A DNA stretch of 64,000 nucleotides from Marsupella aquatica (Eukaryota; Marchantiophyta). The translations under genes and the position numbers were made by a program. Shown in pieces: positions 12,951 to 24,375 of this stretch. The notes beneath the pieces are model-generated. The model worked only from the letters and a program-made list of their open reading frames with translations, was not told the DNA's origin and did no database searches. The stretch is from the NCBI GenBank assembly GCA_973895155.1, contig OZ316894.1, positions 22,692,001 through 22,756,000 on the forward strand. Reading direction: 5' to 3'. Position 1 is the stretch's first letter. Each line of letters starts with the position of its first letter.

Positions 12951-13130
12951 ATTAAATTAAGCACCGAGCTTCTTGGATGCTTGTCTTACCAATGGCATGC
13001 AGTAATGGATGTAGAGCAATCCCAAGGTTGGGGGGTGGCTACATTAAATTAAGCACCGAGCCTCTTGGATGTTTCCCTTACCAACGGCATGCAGTAATGC
13101 ATGTAGAGCAATCCCAAGGTTGGGGGGTGG
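12951..13130 (+). repeat. Tandem duplication of a 92-bp unit
   Basis: Unit one 12951-13042 and unit two 13043-13130 both start ATTAAATTAAGCACCGAGC and end CCCAAGGTTGGGGGGTGG, with only a few substitutions between them. The high similarity suggests a recent duplication. Confidence 0.8.
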
Positions 13131-13876
13131 GATGGACCCAAGGAACACACATGTTAATCACATGCAAATAAACCCCAACAGGGGAATGCACATTCATTGA
13201 ACTGGGTGGTTCCTAAATTCAAGACTTTCCTAAACTTCTACCTTGCTGTGTTGTGACTCTTTAGGGTCCCATGGCCGGACTAGTTGTGTTTTGTTTTTCT
13301 TGCCCGGCCGCGGAAGCTTTGCACTATCTATTCCCTTTTTCTGGCGGCTTGCATCACTGTGTTAAATCTACATCAAGTTGATGTGCGTCGTACACCAGAA
13401 CATAAAACTTTACACTATTTATGATCGATAAACCAAATGATTTGAACCATATTTGTCTTGGTTTATGTTCTAGTTATAACGCATAAATTTAACGCCAGCT
13501 CTTGCATCCCCTTGCTTGGTATTGATGCCTTCTCTAGCCCTCCCTCCTCTCTACTCTAAAGACAAAAGAAAAACAATGGCTTTCCCAAACTTTACCGTCC
13601 CTCTGTAAGGTTTGGTTTGTTAGATATCTCCCGTGTTCATTTCCTGCCCTCTGCTCTCTCATCAGATTTGCCGTGTCCTTCTTAAAACCCTCGAACCCCC
13701 TCGCCACTGTAAACTTTCATGGACTCCATCAATGTCGGTCCTTCAGGTCGGCACTGCTGTGCTCGCTGCCGGAACACACCAAACCACGGTGATGAAATTC
13801 CATGATTAGGGCCGGAAGGCAGTGCCGGTGAGGCATCCGAAATCACCCACAATTCGCTCCAAATAGTCGAGCATCG
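13131..13876 (+). promoter_or_regulatory. Probable 5' flank of the ALKBH8 gene
   Basis: Non-coding stretch directly upstream of the ALKBH8 start codon. No clear TATA box or other defined element can be assigned from sequence alone; the label rests on position only. Confidence 0.3.
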
Positions 13877-16800
13877 ATGGACGAGGATGCTGCTGCAGGG
13901 GGAGGTTTGGGATTCAGTAAGCATAGAAGAGGTAAAGAGCAAGAGCCCACACTGCATCTGTATGTGGCCAATTGTGGGCCGGCGGTGGGGCTCTCATACA
14001 GTGTCATCAAGGAAGCTTTCGAATCCTTCGGGGAGGTGACAGGGATCCAAGCGGCGGGCGATTCCGGAACTCGGGTGGTCATCTCTTTCGGAAAGGTGGA
14101 GGATGCCGCTGCGGTAAAGGAGGCTTGGAGTGGCCACCCTTGTGATCGTCTTCAAGGCCGAGTGATGTACATGCAGTACTCTGTGCCACGGTCCTTACCC
14201 ATGGTAAAGTCATCAGGCTCTACAATATGTTGCTAAAAGTGGGCAATGTGGTCATTTACATGTGCTGCATGCTTGTACTACCTTAGGGATTTGTGGTTCA
14301 GGTAATCTCATTGAAGTTTTGATTTAGAATCAAGGATGATTGAATTGCTAAGAAAGTGTTCACGTGCGGTGATTGTGATACGTTTCAATGAGCAGGTTGA
14401 GGACCAGGAGCTTGCCATGACCACAGCCGCACAGCTACAAATTCCAGGGCTCGCAATCTACCCAGACTTTGTGTCCATTGACGAGGAACAGGTGCGTAGT
14501 CCTCGTAATTTTAAATTTATCCATCTATTATACATGAATAACTTAAACCCAATTTTGGAACTGGATAAGCACACATTGGCTAGTATATGGTCAGGGTGAA
14601 GATGCGCTTCTATGTTCTCCTGAGAGTACCTTACCCAACACGAAGTTTAACAAGGTGCTTACAATATAGCTCGTAGTCTTTGAAATGAGAAAGAAGCTAA
14701 TAAAGCATTTATTTCTATTTTTACGTGGATTGCTAGTGAGGGTACATCGAAATCCAGTTTCAAGTTCTACTCTAGTCGACATTACTAGATCGATAACTAT
14801 ATTTAGATGGGCGACTATATTTAGTCGCCCTGACCTAAATATTGAAGAGTAGCTCAATATATTGAATTTGGGAACGCTCTGAGTGCTAGAGAAGAATTTA
14901 TTAGAATTTTTGTGGTGTCCTCGATTACGTGAATACTGTGCGAAACCTCAATTCATAATTCTGGAGGCATAAATATCCGTTCTGCCTCAGAATGGCTTTG
15001 CTGTTCCAGCTGTTTGTCTGTCTACCTGGTGTAGAAACAAAGATGTGCCTTGTGTTTATGCCTATTTGAATCTGACTACTGTTCATGTAATCTCTTCCAA
15101 AACTTAAGAACAAGCCACAGGTCACGTCCTAAAACGACAATCAGGATGCTTCATTTCTAGGTTAGGTGGGAATGCTACAGCAAGGAGATTCAATCCGCTA
15201 ATGTGAGTGATTCTCCTGTAGATCAATTGTCCTAATGTTTGTGAGATCACCAGGAGCTGCTGGCAGCTGTAGATCTGTTGCCTTGGCAGAATCTTGCCAA
15301 AAGAAGAGTGCAGCATTACGGGTACGAGTTTTTGTACAAGGTTCAAATTCCCTCTTTTCACAGGGTGTGCTGGTTTTCATCAAATTTCTGGGTTTTCTTG
15401 GCGCTGGTTTGCTCCATTTAGTCGCTACAGATAAATTACTTTCTATTTCCATATTGCTTGGATGGTCCAGTAGCGAATCTGGAAATTTTGGCAAGATGAT
15501 TTCGTTTCAGAAATATTTAGGAGATGGTATACTCAGTTAAGGTTTGTCCGTGCTGCAGTCAAGGAATGTGGACCTCTCACAGAAATTGGGAAACTTGCCA
15601 ACCTTTGTGGGGAAAGTAGTAGAAAACATTTGCTCACTTACTGAGCTGACTCAGGCAAATGAGTTATCTGTACCTCTGGATCAGCTTACGGTATGTGCAC
15701 ATCATCTTCATTAGCTTTCAAAGCTCTGGATGCCACTTGTTTATCTTTAACATGTGCGGAAAGTTCCTTAGATTAAGCCTAGTCCCCTTAAGAATATATC
15801 TGGTGTTAATAGTTTTGCGGATTTATAGTCGTGATTTTAGTGTTGATGAATTTCTATCATGCGCAAGGAAACTACTGTAGTGCCTCTTTTTGTCTGAGTT
15901 TCCTAGAACCATTGCCATCAAGTGTCAGCCAATAATAAACACGAACGGTAATCAATGTCTGTTTGCAAGAGAATTTTCTTATGCAAACGTCTTTGTTCAT
16001 TTGTGAGTTCGGAGCATAAGCATTTAGGTAAGGGTGATGAGCATTTTCCGCCAGCTGGTGTTCCTCGTATCTCAGAAGACCGAGAATGTTTAGTTCACTC
16101 ATTGCTCATGCTAGCTTGTATGTGGGGGTCTCAAGCAGGTGAATGAGTATCCGAGGGGTGTTGGTTTGTCACCTCACATAGATACCCACTCTGCGTTTGA
16201 AGGCTCCATTATATCATTGTCACTTGCTGGACCATGTGTAATGGAGTTCAGAAGGTATCCGAGTTCTGATAGTCCTGGAGAAAGTTCCGGGTGTGAAGCT
16301 GCTGAAAGCTCTTCTGTAAGCAGTGCATTTGAAAAGTCACCAAATGGAACTTCCAAGAAAGTGATGGAACGGAAAAAGATTTTCTTACCTCAAAGGTCTC
16401 TTCTGATATTGTCCGATGAAGCCCGATATTCGTGGCATCACTACATCCCCCATCACAAGGTACCACTCTTTAGGAAGTTAGCATTAAGAGAACATACAAG
16501 AGTAATCTTCGGTCTTGCTGTCACAAATTTGTCGTCTGTGTTGGACTTGAGTTGTGCCGGTGATTCATGATTCACTGCATCTAGTGTTATCTGCCCAGAA
16601 TTTGTGATGTCAACTTGTTTGATTAGTTCTGTAGTCTGTATCCGGCGACTGTCTCTAATACTCCCTTCCCTGATTATGACGAATTCTGCCTTCAGGTTGA
16701 TCAGCTCATTAATGAGACTGTACCCAGAGGCTCTAGGAGAGTTTCATTCACCTTCCGTAAGGTAACACTTAATTGTTGGAGCGATTCTTTAAATAGCTGG

Positions 16801-18439
16801 AGTATTGAATTTTGCTACGTCTGTTCTGTCATTACTAATTTACCTATAACCCAACTATATCACTGAAGTGTTGTTGATTTTTCCTCAGGTGCGTTCTGGA
16901 CCTTGCCAGTGCAGCTTTGTGAAAGATTGTGACTCCCAGAATTCAGTCCTGTCAGGTTCTCCATTTCTATCAAATGCAGAGAAGACAGAATGCTCAGACT
17001 TAGACAGCTTGGGTGCAGATACCATAGCAGGTCAGGCTCAGGGGGACGTGGGAACAAATTCAGCTGAACAGGAAAGCCATTCGGATGAGTGGCACCATGA
17101 ACTTGAACGAGCTGGAACCAAAGTCATAGAGCAACTTGTCTCCTGCCATTTAGACGATTCAAATCCTTCGGAAAGTATCTTTGAGGATGCTGCCAAACCA
17201 ATTTCGCTTTCAGCTCCGGACATAGAGAAACTATATGTGCACAAGGTTTATGATGCTATTGCTCCACATTTCAGTGCCACAAGGTTTGCGAAGTGGCCAA
17301 AGGTTGCATTATTTCTGGATTCCCTGGCTCCTGGCTCCTTAGTTGCTGATTCTGGATGTGGCAACGGAAAATATCTTGGCTACAATCCAAACTGCGTCTT
17401 CATTGGTTGTGACATAAGTCCGCCCCTTGTGGCCATTTGTTCGAGAAAGGGTCACGAGGCTCTTGTCGCGGATGCTTTAAATCTACCTTATAGGACTGGA
17501 TTTTATGATGCAGCAATTTCTATTGCGGTGTTGCATCATCTCAGTAACGAACACCGGAGGGTAAGGGCCATAGAGGAGCTTCTGAGAGTGGTTTGTTCTG
17601 GAGGCACGGTTTTAATTACCGTTTGGGCAAGGGAACAGGAGGATAAAAATCTAGCCAAGAAATGGACTCCTCTGTCTGACAAGTATGTGGAGGAATGGGT
17701 CAAAGATGAAGACCTTACAAATGGCAGGAGGCAGGACCTCTCATTCTCCCTGGACAGAATTCAGGAAGGGGACGGATGTATAGATTGCAGTATGGGCGAT
17801 AGACAAGGATCGGGGAATGGATTTGACACTGAGAAGGGAGTCCAAGGAGTAGGCTTAAGGAGTCCAGCTGACACAAGGAAGCAGCAAGGCTACGAACAAG
17901 GTCGGCGTTTGAGTCCTCTTGCATTTTCATGGTCTAGGTTCGCTCTCATTAATTCTCGAGCCCACCTGGCACATCTCCACGGTATACTTAAACTTTCAGG
18001 AGACAGACAGTGAACGTTTCGAGGTATTCTCTGGTAAGGTTTCTGATTATGTCAATGGTGGATGGCAGGAGACGAAACAGGAAAAGCCATCGAAGAGCAA
18101 CAAGAGTACTTTGTTCCTTGGCATTTGCCATATCATCGAGCTGAGGCAAATGGTGCATCAGCCGCCGTAGCCACTGGATTGGCACGAAAAGATGAGAAGA
18201 AGGGAACGTTGGTCTATAATCGTTATTACCACATGTTTGCAGAAGGGGAGCTTGAGAGGTATGTGTCTCTTGTGGGATTCAGTGTGGTTCAGTAAACTGC
18301 GGCAAAAAGAATTAGTAGTCGCTCCCGTTGTTAACTTGCGCTTATTTCTCGCAGACTAGCAACAGGAGTTTCGGGAGCCGAGATCATAGACCGATTCTAT
18401 GATAAATCCAACTGGTGTATCGTTCTGCAAAAACTTTGA
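13877..18439 (+). CDS. ALKBH8: ALKBH8-type protein: RRM + AlkB dioxygenase + tRNA wobble-uridine methyltransferase
   Basis: Predicted to complete mcm5U and hydroxylated mcm5U at tRNA position 34; the methyltransferase of this family works with TRM112. Exons read from phase-consistent GT-AG junctions are 13877-14203, 14396-14491, 15254-15340, 15559-15690, 16139-16459, 16696-16761, 16889 to about 17850-17930, 18000-18033, 18069-18258 and 18355-18439 (TGA). Only the end of exon 7 is uncertain. Exon 1 holds an RRM (LHLYVANCGPAVG...). Exons 2-6 hold the AlkB core with iron ligands HID in SPHIDTHSAFEGS, a distal His in YSWHHYIPHH and the RRVSFTFRK strand. Exon 7 holds the methyltransferase with GCGNGKYL, FIGCDIS and AVLHHLSNEHRR. 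The last exons give EYFVPWHLPYHRAEANG, VYNRYYHMFAEGELERL and DRFYDKSNWCIVL. The fused order is that of animal ALKBH8. The first methyltransferase Asp motif reads ADSGCG rather than the usual DIGCG. Confidence 0.92.
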
Positions 18440-19485
18440 TATACTGTCAAGGTGCAATGTAAGGATCGATCTTTTTCCTGGTCCTTACTCTCATACTTGT
18501 TAAGTTGGTGAATCTTGTATGCTCTCAGCAAATTTGGCAGTTAAAGTCTTACATGTCTAGATTTCACGTCTTTTTCTAGAGGGAATGACTTTCTAGCATA
18601 AGGGCCCATGTTGTGGTAAATTCATTTAAGGATCCACTGTCCAACACATGGGGATCGAAGAATTTGCATGTAGTCACAAGTTAGGGTGTCAATGGTCGAT
18701 GAAGTTGTTACAGCAGAGCGATGTTGGAATCAAATCCAAGGATTTGGAGATGTGGGACAACCTGATGCATCTAAATTCACTCTTGAACTTGGTGCACAGT
18801 CATAAAAACTTTACTGTATGATAATGGGGCAAGTTAGCAACTCAAATGCGCTCCTTAGACATATTAGTTAAAATGAATCTCAAAGTGAGTTTAGTTGACA
18901 AGAGGAAAACTACTAGTATTGTGTTCCCATTATCCTGTCTACAGAACCATGTACATTCAATGCACAGCCTGCAGTCCCCGGTGATCAAAGGGACTGAAAT
19001 GAGAAGATTTATGAACATATGCACACCAAACTCCTGAACTCCCGAACCCAATCAATCGAACTGCAATAACTTTAAATAATTTGCAAGAAACTGCGTAACA
19101 ACTCATAATCTGAAACAAAATTCATTTCGCACTTGAGCCCAATATCTTGCAAACTATCTTATAGCTTAACCCTATCCGAATGAACTCAGAAGAAGACCTG
19201 CATGAATTAATACGAAATTACGAAGGAAAAGGGCGAGCGGGGCGGCCCATAGTCTAGTAATTGAAAGAGAAAACGAGGCACCTTCCGTCCGCCTGCTCTG
19301 CTGGACTTGGACGTCATGCTGTAGCACCGATCTGAAGACTGAGCCGTTCGATCAAATAAGTTGAATACCATACTGAATAGGTGCTGCTCCTCTTTGGTAG
19401 CGTGCTGACCGAAATCGCATCATGGTAAATTTCAACATGAAACCGGTCTTATGAAGAAAACAGAAAGCACGTGTTGTTGCAAGTG
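18440..19485. other. Gene-free stretch downstream of ALKBH8
   Basis: Probably includes the ALKBH8 3' UTR. Nothing else recognised. Confidence 0.35.
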
Positions 19486-19968
19486 AAAGTCTTCGGGGCG
19501 CTTCATGGTCCCTTTGTCGATTCCCTTCGATTTCGCAGACAAAGGATGGTTACTACCCTAAAACCGTATGCCATCTGACCTTTCGGAAGACTAGCCCGGA
19601 CAACCCATTCTTTGAACGTGAATAGAGGGTATGAATAGAGGGTAGTACAATAAAAATATCTTCAAAATGTATATTTTTTCTATGCATATCTTTGTTTCTA
19701 TGCACGAATGGTTATGGTGGGGGCATAGGACCCATTTTTTTTAATAATAGAAACAATGACAAAAAGTATGTATGATTATCATTTGATATATATCATGTCA
19801 AGTGTTTTCCATTTGCATGATGAGCCATGGACTTACCTTCTAGAGTCTAGAGTCTTCATTCTAGAAGCCTAGGCTACAACTCTAGCTTATAGATGACGCT
19901 TTATAAATAAGATTCCTTTCACCTAGTCAACACCAACTAGCTACCATATCATCAGTGTCAACTTACAG

Positions 19969-20300
19969 GTGATGGGATCCAGTGCTCCTGATTTTGGAAG
20001 ACAAGAAAGTAAAGGCTCCTTGCCCTCATTTTCACCTGGTCAGCACCAAATGGCTTCCATAGCTCCAGTACAACAGTATATCATCAGTCTTCTTACAAGT
20101 GATGGGACCCAATGCTCCAAATCTTTAAAAAAAATGAAAAGAAAGGCTCCCTTGTTCCCAATTTCACCTGGTGAGCACCAAATGGCTCCCATAGCTCCTA
20201 TATATCAGTATATCATCAATCTAGTTACAAGTGATGGGATCCTATGCTCCATATTTTCCAAAACAAGTAAAGAAAGCTCCTTGTTACTCTTTTCAGGCCT
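19969..20300 (+). repeat. Tandem repeat, about 2.5 units of 130 bp
   Basis: GTGATGGGATCC or GTGATGGGACCC begins units at about 19971, 20100 and 20232. Each is followed by TGCTCC, an A-rich block, TTTCACCTGGT and CAGCACCAAATGGCT. Confidence 0.7.
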
Positions 20301-20444
20301 TCGTTGCCTGCTTGTCCAGCTGGCATGCCTCACCCACAATGATGCTCTCACCCTGTAACCGCCTGGACCTCGACTCCTGTTACATCTACACTTGTGCTTC
20401 TTGCGCTTGTCAGAATTGTCCTGGAAATATATTTGGTCTAGAGT

Positions 20445-20550
20445 AATGATTGAGAGAGTAATGAATTTTTAAAGATTAGTCCATAGCTGGTCTAGTTTTC
20501 ATGAAGAATTCAAAGAGTAATGATTTTTTAAAGATTAGTCCATAGCTCAC
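20445..20550 (+). repeat. Short direct duplication
   Basis: GAGTAATGA followed by TTTTTAAAGATTAGTCCATAGCT occurs twice (about 20455 and 20514). Gene-free surroundings. Confidence 0.55.
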
Positions 20551-21254
20551 TGTTTGCACTTTGCACATCCAAAAGTTTCATGCACAGCAAACTTTGACAT
20601 TCAGCATCTTGATATCCAATGGAATCTGATGCTTAGATTCCTTAGTAACCACTCAGAAACACCTTGCTAATGAGCCTAATATAGTTCAATTTCATTGAGA
20701 GTTGAGAGATCTGAAAATTTCCAAAGATGGCCATGGTTTATGCAAGTTGCACACAATTTCATGGTCATGGTTTGCGCAAAGTAGAGTACTTAAACTATAG
20801 ATAAAAAACAAGATGTCTAAAGTGCAACAACCACAGTAATAATTAGCAATTTTGGGGAGAGGCAATGAATGTTAGCAACCATGACCATCCAAAGAATATG
20901 GATAGCAGTGAGATAGATTTACCTTTTTTTACTATGTCACTCCCAAAATTGAACAAAACTATTAAGTTGCATCTGCAACTATTTAATTACTACATTGCCC
21001 ACTTGCAAGGAATCAGATGGCCATAAGTCACTAAGGACAGGATTAATCTATTAGGGCAGCTTAGTACTGAAATATTTGTACATTTAAAATACTGTGTACA
21101 CCTTGGCATAAGGCATATTGGACTCCAGGGGGTGTCAGAGGGAGTGGTTTTACTCCCTCCCCTGGCCCATGGAACCCAGCTGTTAGGTGCAAGCAGGAGG
21201 AAGAAACCTCAGCCCATGTTTCCAAATGCCTTTCCAATTTTTTCTCCTTTGCAA
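20551..21254. other. Gene-free stretch
   Basis: AT-rich sequence without recognisable genes or elements. Confidence 0.3.
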
Positions 21255-21420
21255 GTAAAGTCTCCTGGGCGCTTCGTGGTCCCTATGTCGATTCCCTTTG
21301 ATTTCGCAGACGAAGGATGTTACTTGCTGAAAACCATATGCCATCCGACCTTTCGGAGGACTAGCCCCGACTACCCTTCTTTGAACATGAATAGAGGGAG
21401 GACAATAAAAATATCACCAA

Positions 21421-22847
21421 TGTTAGACTCTACCCGACTTTACCCGTTGACTGGACCAGTCGGTCACCCGACACAACTATATGTACATGCCATTCAAGAC
21501 TCTATACACGGTTATTGGCATTTACATTCCTACACGTTATCAGCACCAAGCTCTTCACCAGCAAATGTTTTTTTGAGGAGAAGGCCAGGATTGAATTGAA
21601 TGTTGAAGAATTGAATCGAACGTGGATAGCTCTCACATAGAATCGGGCGAGGAATGATAAGGACCGAAGGGCTGAAATATCAAATCAAAATTACACGATA
21701 ATTGTAGGCAGATTTCAAAGGAGAGAGAAGGAAACTCAAAGAAAAGGAAATCAAAAGGCCATACGAAGCAGCAAAGGATTCGGACTTATTCGAAGCAGAA
21801 TGGCAGCAATAAGTCAATTCACTGATTGAAAGAAAGAGCGACTAGAAAGCAGAAGAAACTACATAAGAAGATCAAAGAGATTGACCCGAGGGTACAATTA
21901 AAAGAAGAAAACACCTCGAGGCGAAATGGAATCGCACAGATTGATCCTACAGTGAAGCCGAAGAGAGAAACAAAAAGAAAATTGAACATAGGAAGCGAAG
22001 GAAAATGAAAGCATACAAAAATGAGAACATCAGCAATTGATCAGGAGAAGAGGAAATTGAACCCCCTATTACACAGCGCGATCGACAGCAGAAATGAGTG
22101 GAATCGAAAAGAGGGAAAACGATCAAGTCAGATGGAAGAAGACATTGTGAAACGAGAAGAAAGAGCGAGTAGAAATCTAAATTTGAAGTCAAAAACTGCT
22201 GATGCTGTCACAACTTACTTTCGAAAATGATTGAGATGAGAATTCATGCCTGAGCATAGAACCGTTGACGAGAAGAGCAGGATGTGGATTGGGGGGGATC
22301 CAATTCAACACGAAGCGAAGGTGAAGTCGTGAGGCGCGCGCGGAGCACCTCCCCAAGAAGAAAAACCGAAAAAAAAATGCAACAAAACAGCGAAAACATG
22401 GCAAGTCCAAAACCCTCTTTAAGTGCACAATCCGTCAAAGCAATTTCCGCATACAAAGAAAACTGTGCAATTAACCATCTAAGTGCAAATAACCGCAAAA
22501 CCTCCATAACTGCACACCGTAACAAAGAAAACTTAACTTTACAAAACCGCATATGCACTTAACCAGGGCACGAGTAAATAATCACCCATAACTGCACAAA
22601 TTGCAAAACTCCATTACTGCACAATTCAACAAAGGAAAGAGCAAATACAAAGGAAACTTTGCAGTTAACCAAATAATAAAGTAAACATAAATCCTAAGTG
22701 CAAACCCTAAAATTGAATTCCAGATTTGCACGCTCTCTGCACCCAGTCCCACTTTGCATGCCGCATAAATGTGCTTTGTCAATTTTTACTATACTTACTA
22801 GAACATAAGCCCCAATCACCATTAAAAGGAACCTAGCCACCACCCCG
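21421..22847 (+). other. Presumed 5' leader region of the copia element
   Basis: The motif ACACGTTATCAGCACC at 21532-21547 resembles the LTR-end plus primer-binding region seen in many plant Ty1/copia elements (from memory). A TGTTAG start at 21421 could then be the left LTR edge, giving a very short LTR. Between this and the gag start the sequence is A-rich, with no recognised protein. A diverged repeat of the type TAACTGCACA...TTGCAAAACTCCAT lies at 22490-22630. The linkage to the gag at 22848 is inferred. Confidence 0.35.
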
Positions 22848-23820
22848 ATGGCCAACCTGGAGAAATTGACTTTCCCAGCTTTAGAAATCGATGATAACAA
22901 TTACCTCGAGTGGTCCATGAACCTAAAGGAGAACCTGACCTCCTTAACCCTACTCCTCACTATAGGGATCGCTCAACCCATACTAGCTGGCGAACCTCAA
23001 CCAGACCCGTTAACCAAAGCCAATGAATCCAAGGCCCTAGTATTTCTTAGACGCCATATCCATAGGTTCTTGCAAAGACAATACATGCATCTCTCAACCC
23101 CTCGCAAACTATGGACAGCGCTTCAGACCCAATTCGACCACCAAAAATTGGTCGAACTATCTAGAGCCAGGCAAGAATGGCTAAACCTACGGGTCCAGGA
23201 TTTTACATCCATTTTAACCTAAAATAGTGAGCTATTCAAAATCACTTCAACCCTTACACTCTGTGGCGAGCCAGTCGCCGACAAGGACTTGCTAGAAAAG
23301 ACCTTGTCCACGTTTCACTCTTCGAACGTGTTACTATCAACTCAGTACCGGAACATGAAGTTTGGGCAATACTCAGAGCTCATCGCCCACCTCCTAGTAA
23401 CAGAAAGAAACCAAGAGCTTCTTTTAGTTAACTCTAGAAAATGCCCTACAGGTACACTAACCCCAGGACCACAGAGTGAAACCCATAATATAGAAAACGT
23501 TGAACCCTCCACATCAAGGCAGGGTATTAAGCGCATCAGGAATGACAACCAGAGAAACACCCCCTGTTAATGCCAATACCAATGCCCACAACTTAATTTC
23601 CAACTGCCCCTTAGAGGACGCGGCGAACGCGGAGGACGCGGCGGTGGAAGAACATATAACCACAACCGAATAAATGATTGGTCACAATCCCGACAACAAT
23701 GGGAACGCCCAAAATACCACAAATACGGCATGACAAACCACCTAGCAAGAAACTGTAGAATCCCGCAACACCTTTTGAGACCTATATCAACAGTCCCTCA
23801 AGGATGGACAAACCTCTAGG
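22848..23820 (+). pseudogene. gag: Copia gag, interrupted by stops
   Basis: ATG 22848 opens a frame starting MANLEKLTFPALEIDDNNYLEW, followed by LWTALQTQFDHQKLVELSRA, typical of copia gag (UBN2-like) proteins that coat the RNA genome. In-frame stops lie at about 23221 (TAA), 23568 (TAA) and near 23818 (TAG). Most could arise from a Gln codon by one C-to-T change. The zinc knuckle near 23710-23755 reads YHKYGMTNHLARNC, so two of its three cysteines have become Tyr. That is consistent with G-to-A changes and would abolish metal binding. Confidence 0.7.
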
Positions 23821-24375
23821 GCACCACCCCGTGAGACCCACGGGGCGTTTATGGAGTCCAGCGACCTATTTCAAGACTTTTCAGATACACCTGTGTAACC
23901 CGAGGCATATTTAGTGGCGGGCAGATCCACAACCCCAGACTTAAATAGCCCTAGCACATGCATTATAGATAGTACGACTACGCATACTATCCTCCGGGAT
24001 AGACTCCTTTTCTACAAGATAACACCCTCACGTAGATCACTGACCACTATCAATGGTCCTAGCCAAATAGAAGAGGGCTTCGGCCCAGCTTCTATTAGAC
24101 TCCCGTAGGGTACATAAATCTACATAGAATCTGCTAGCTTTGCCCCGAATGCAACCCGTAATCTCCTCAGTTTTAGAGATATACGAGCAAATGGACTCCA
24201 CGTCCAGACAGGTGATACAAGAGACCAGGAAGTACTCCACTTGGTTGAAAATACCCCTACGGGGAAAATCATTAAAGAAACTCTTTTCTCGTACCCATGC
24301 GGGTTTTACATAACTCAAATTGAATGTTTGCATAACAATGCACAATCAAGTGAATTGCCCACGCTCTAGCATGCA
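23821..24375 (+). pseudogene. Copia protease region, degraded
   Basis: This is where the aspartic protease should sit. The sequence still contains fragments such as CIIDSTTTHTILRDR (near 23953-24000), a plausible decayed DSGA(T/S)-type active site region, but frames are broken by several stops. No intact protease can be claimed. Confidence 0.45.

Larger units (their letters stand above)
19488..21412 (+). repeat. Pair of direct repeats (about 160-170 bp) 1.77 kb apart
   Basis: Copy one (19488-19660) and copy two (21255-21412) share GTCGATTCCCTT, GATTTCGCAGAC, CCGACCTTTCGGA-like and TTTGAAC..GAATAGAGGG blocks, and both end ACAATAAAAATATC. They are substantially diverged. Spacing and orientation would suit an old element with terminal repeats, but the DNA between them has no recognisable coding capacity. 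Confidence 0.5.

Noticed and set aside
21826-22230. Lys/Arg-rich open frames as a gene
   Set aside because: They follow from A-rich composition in the presumed copia leader; no domain visible.
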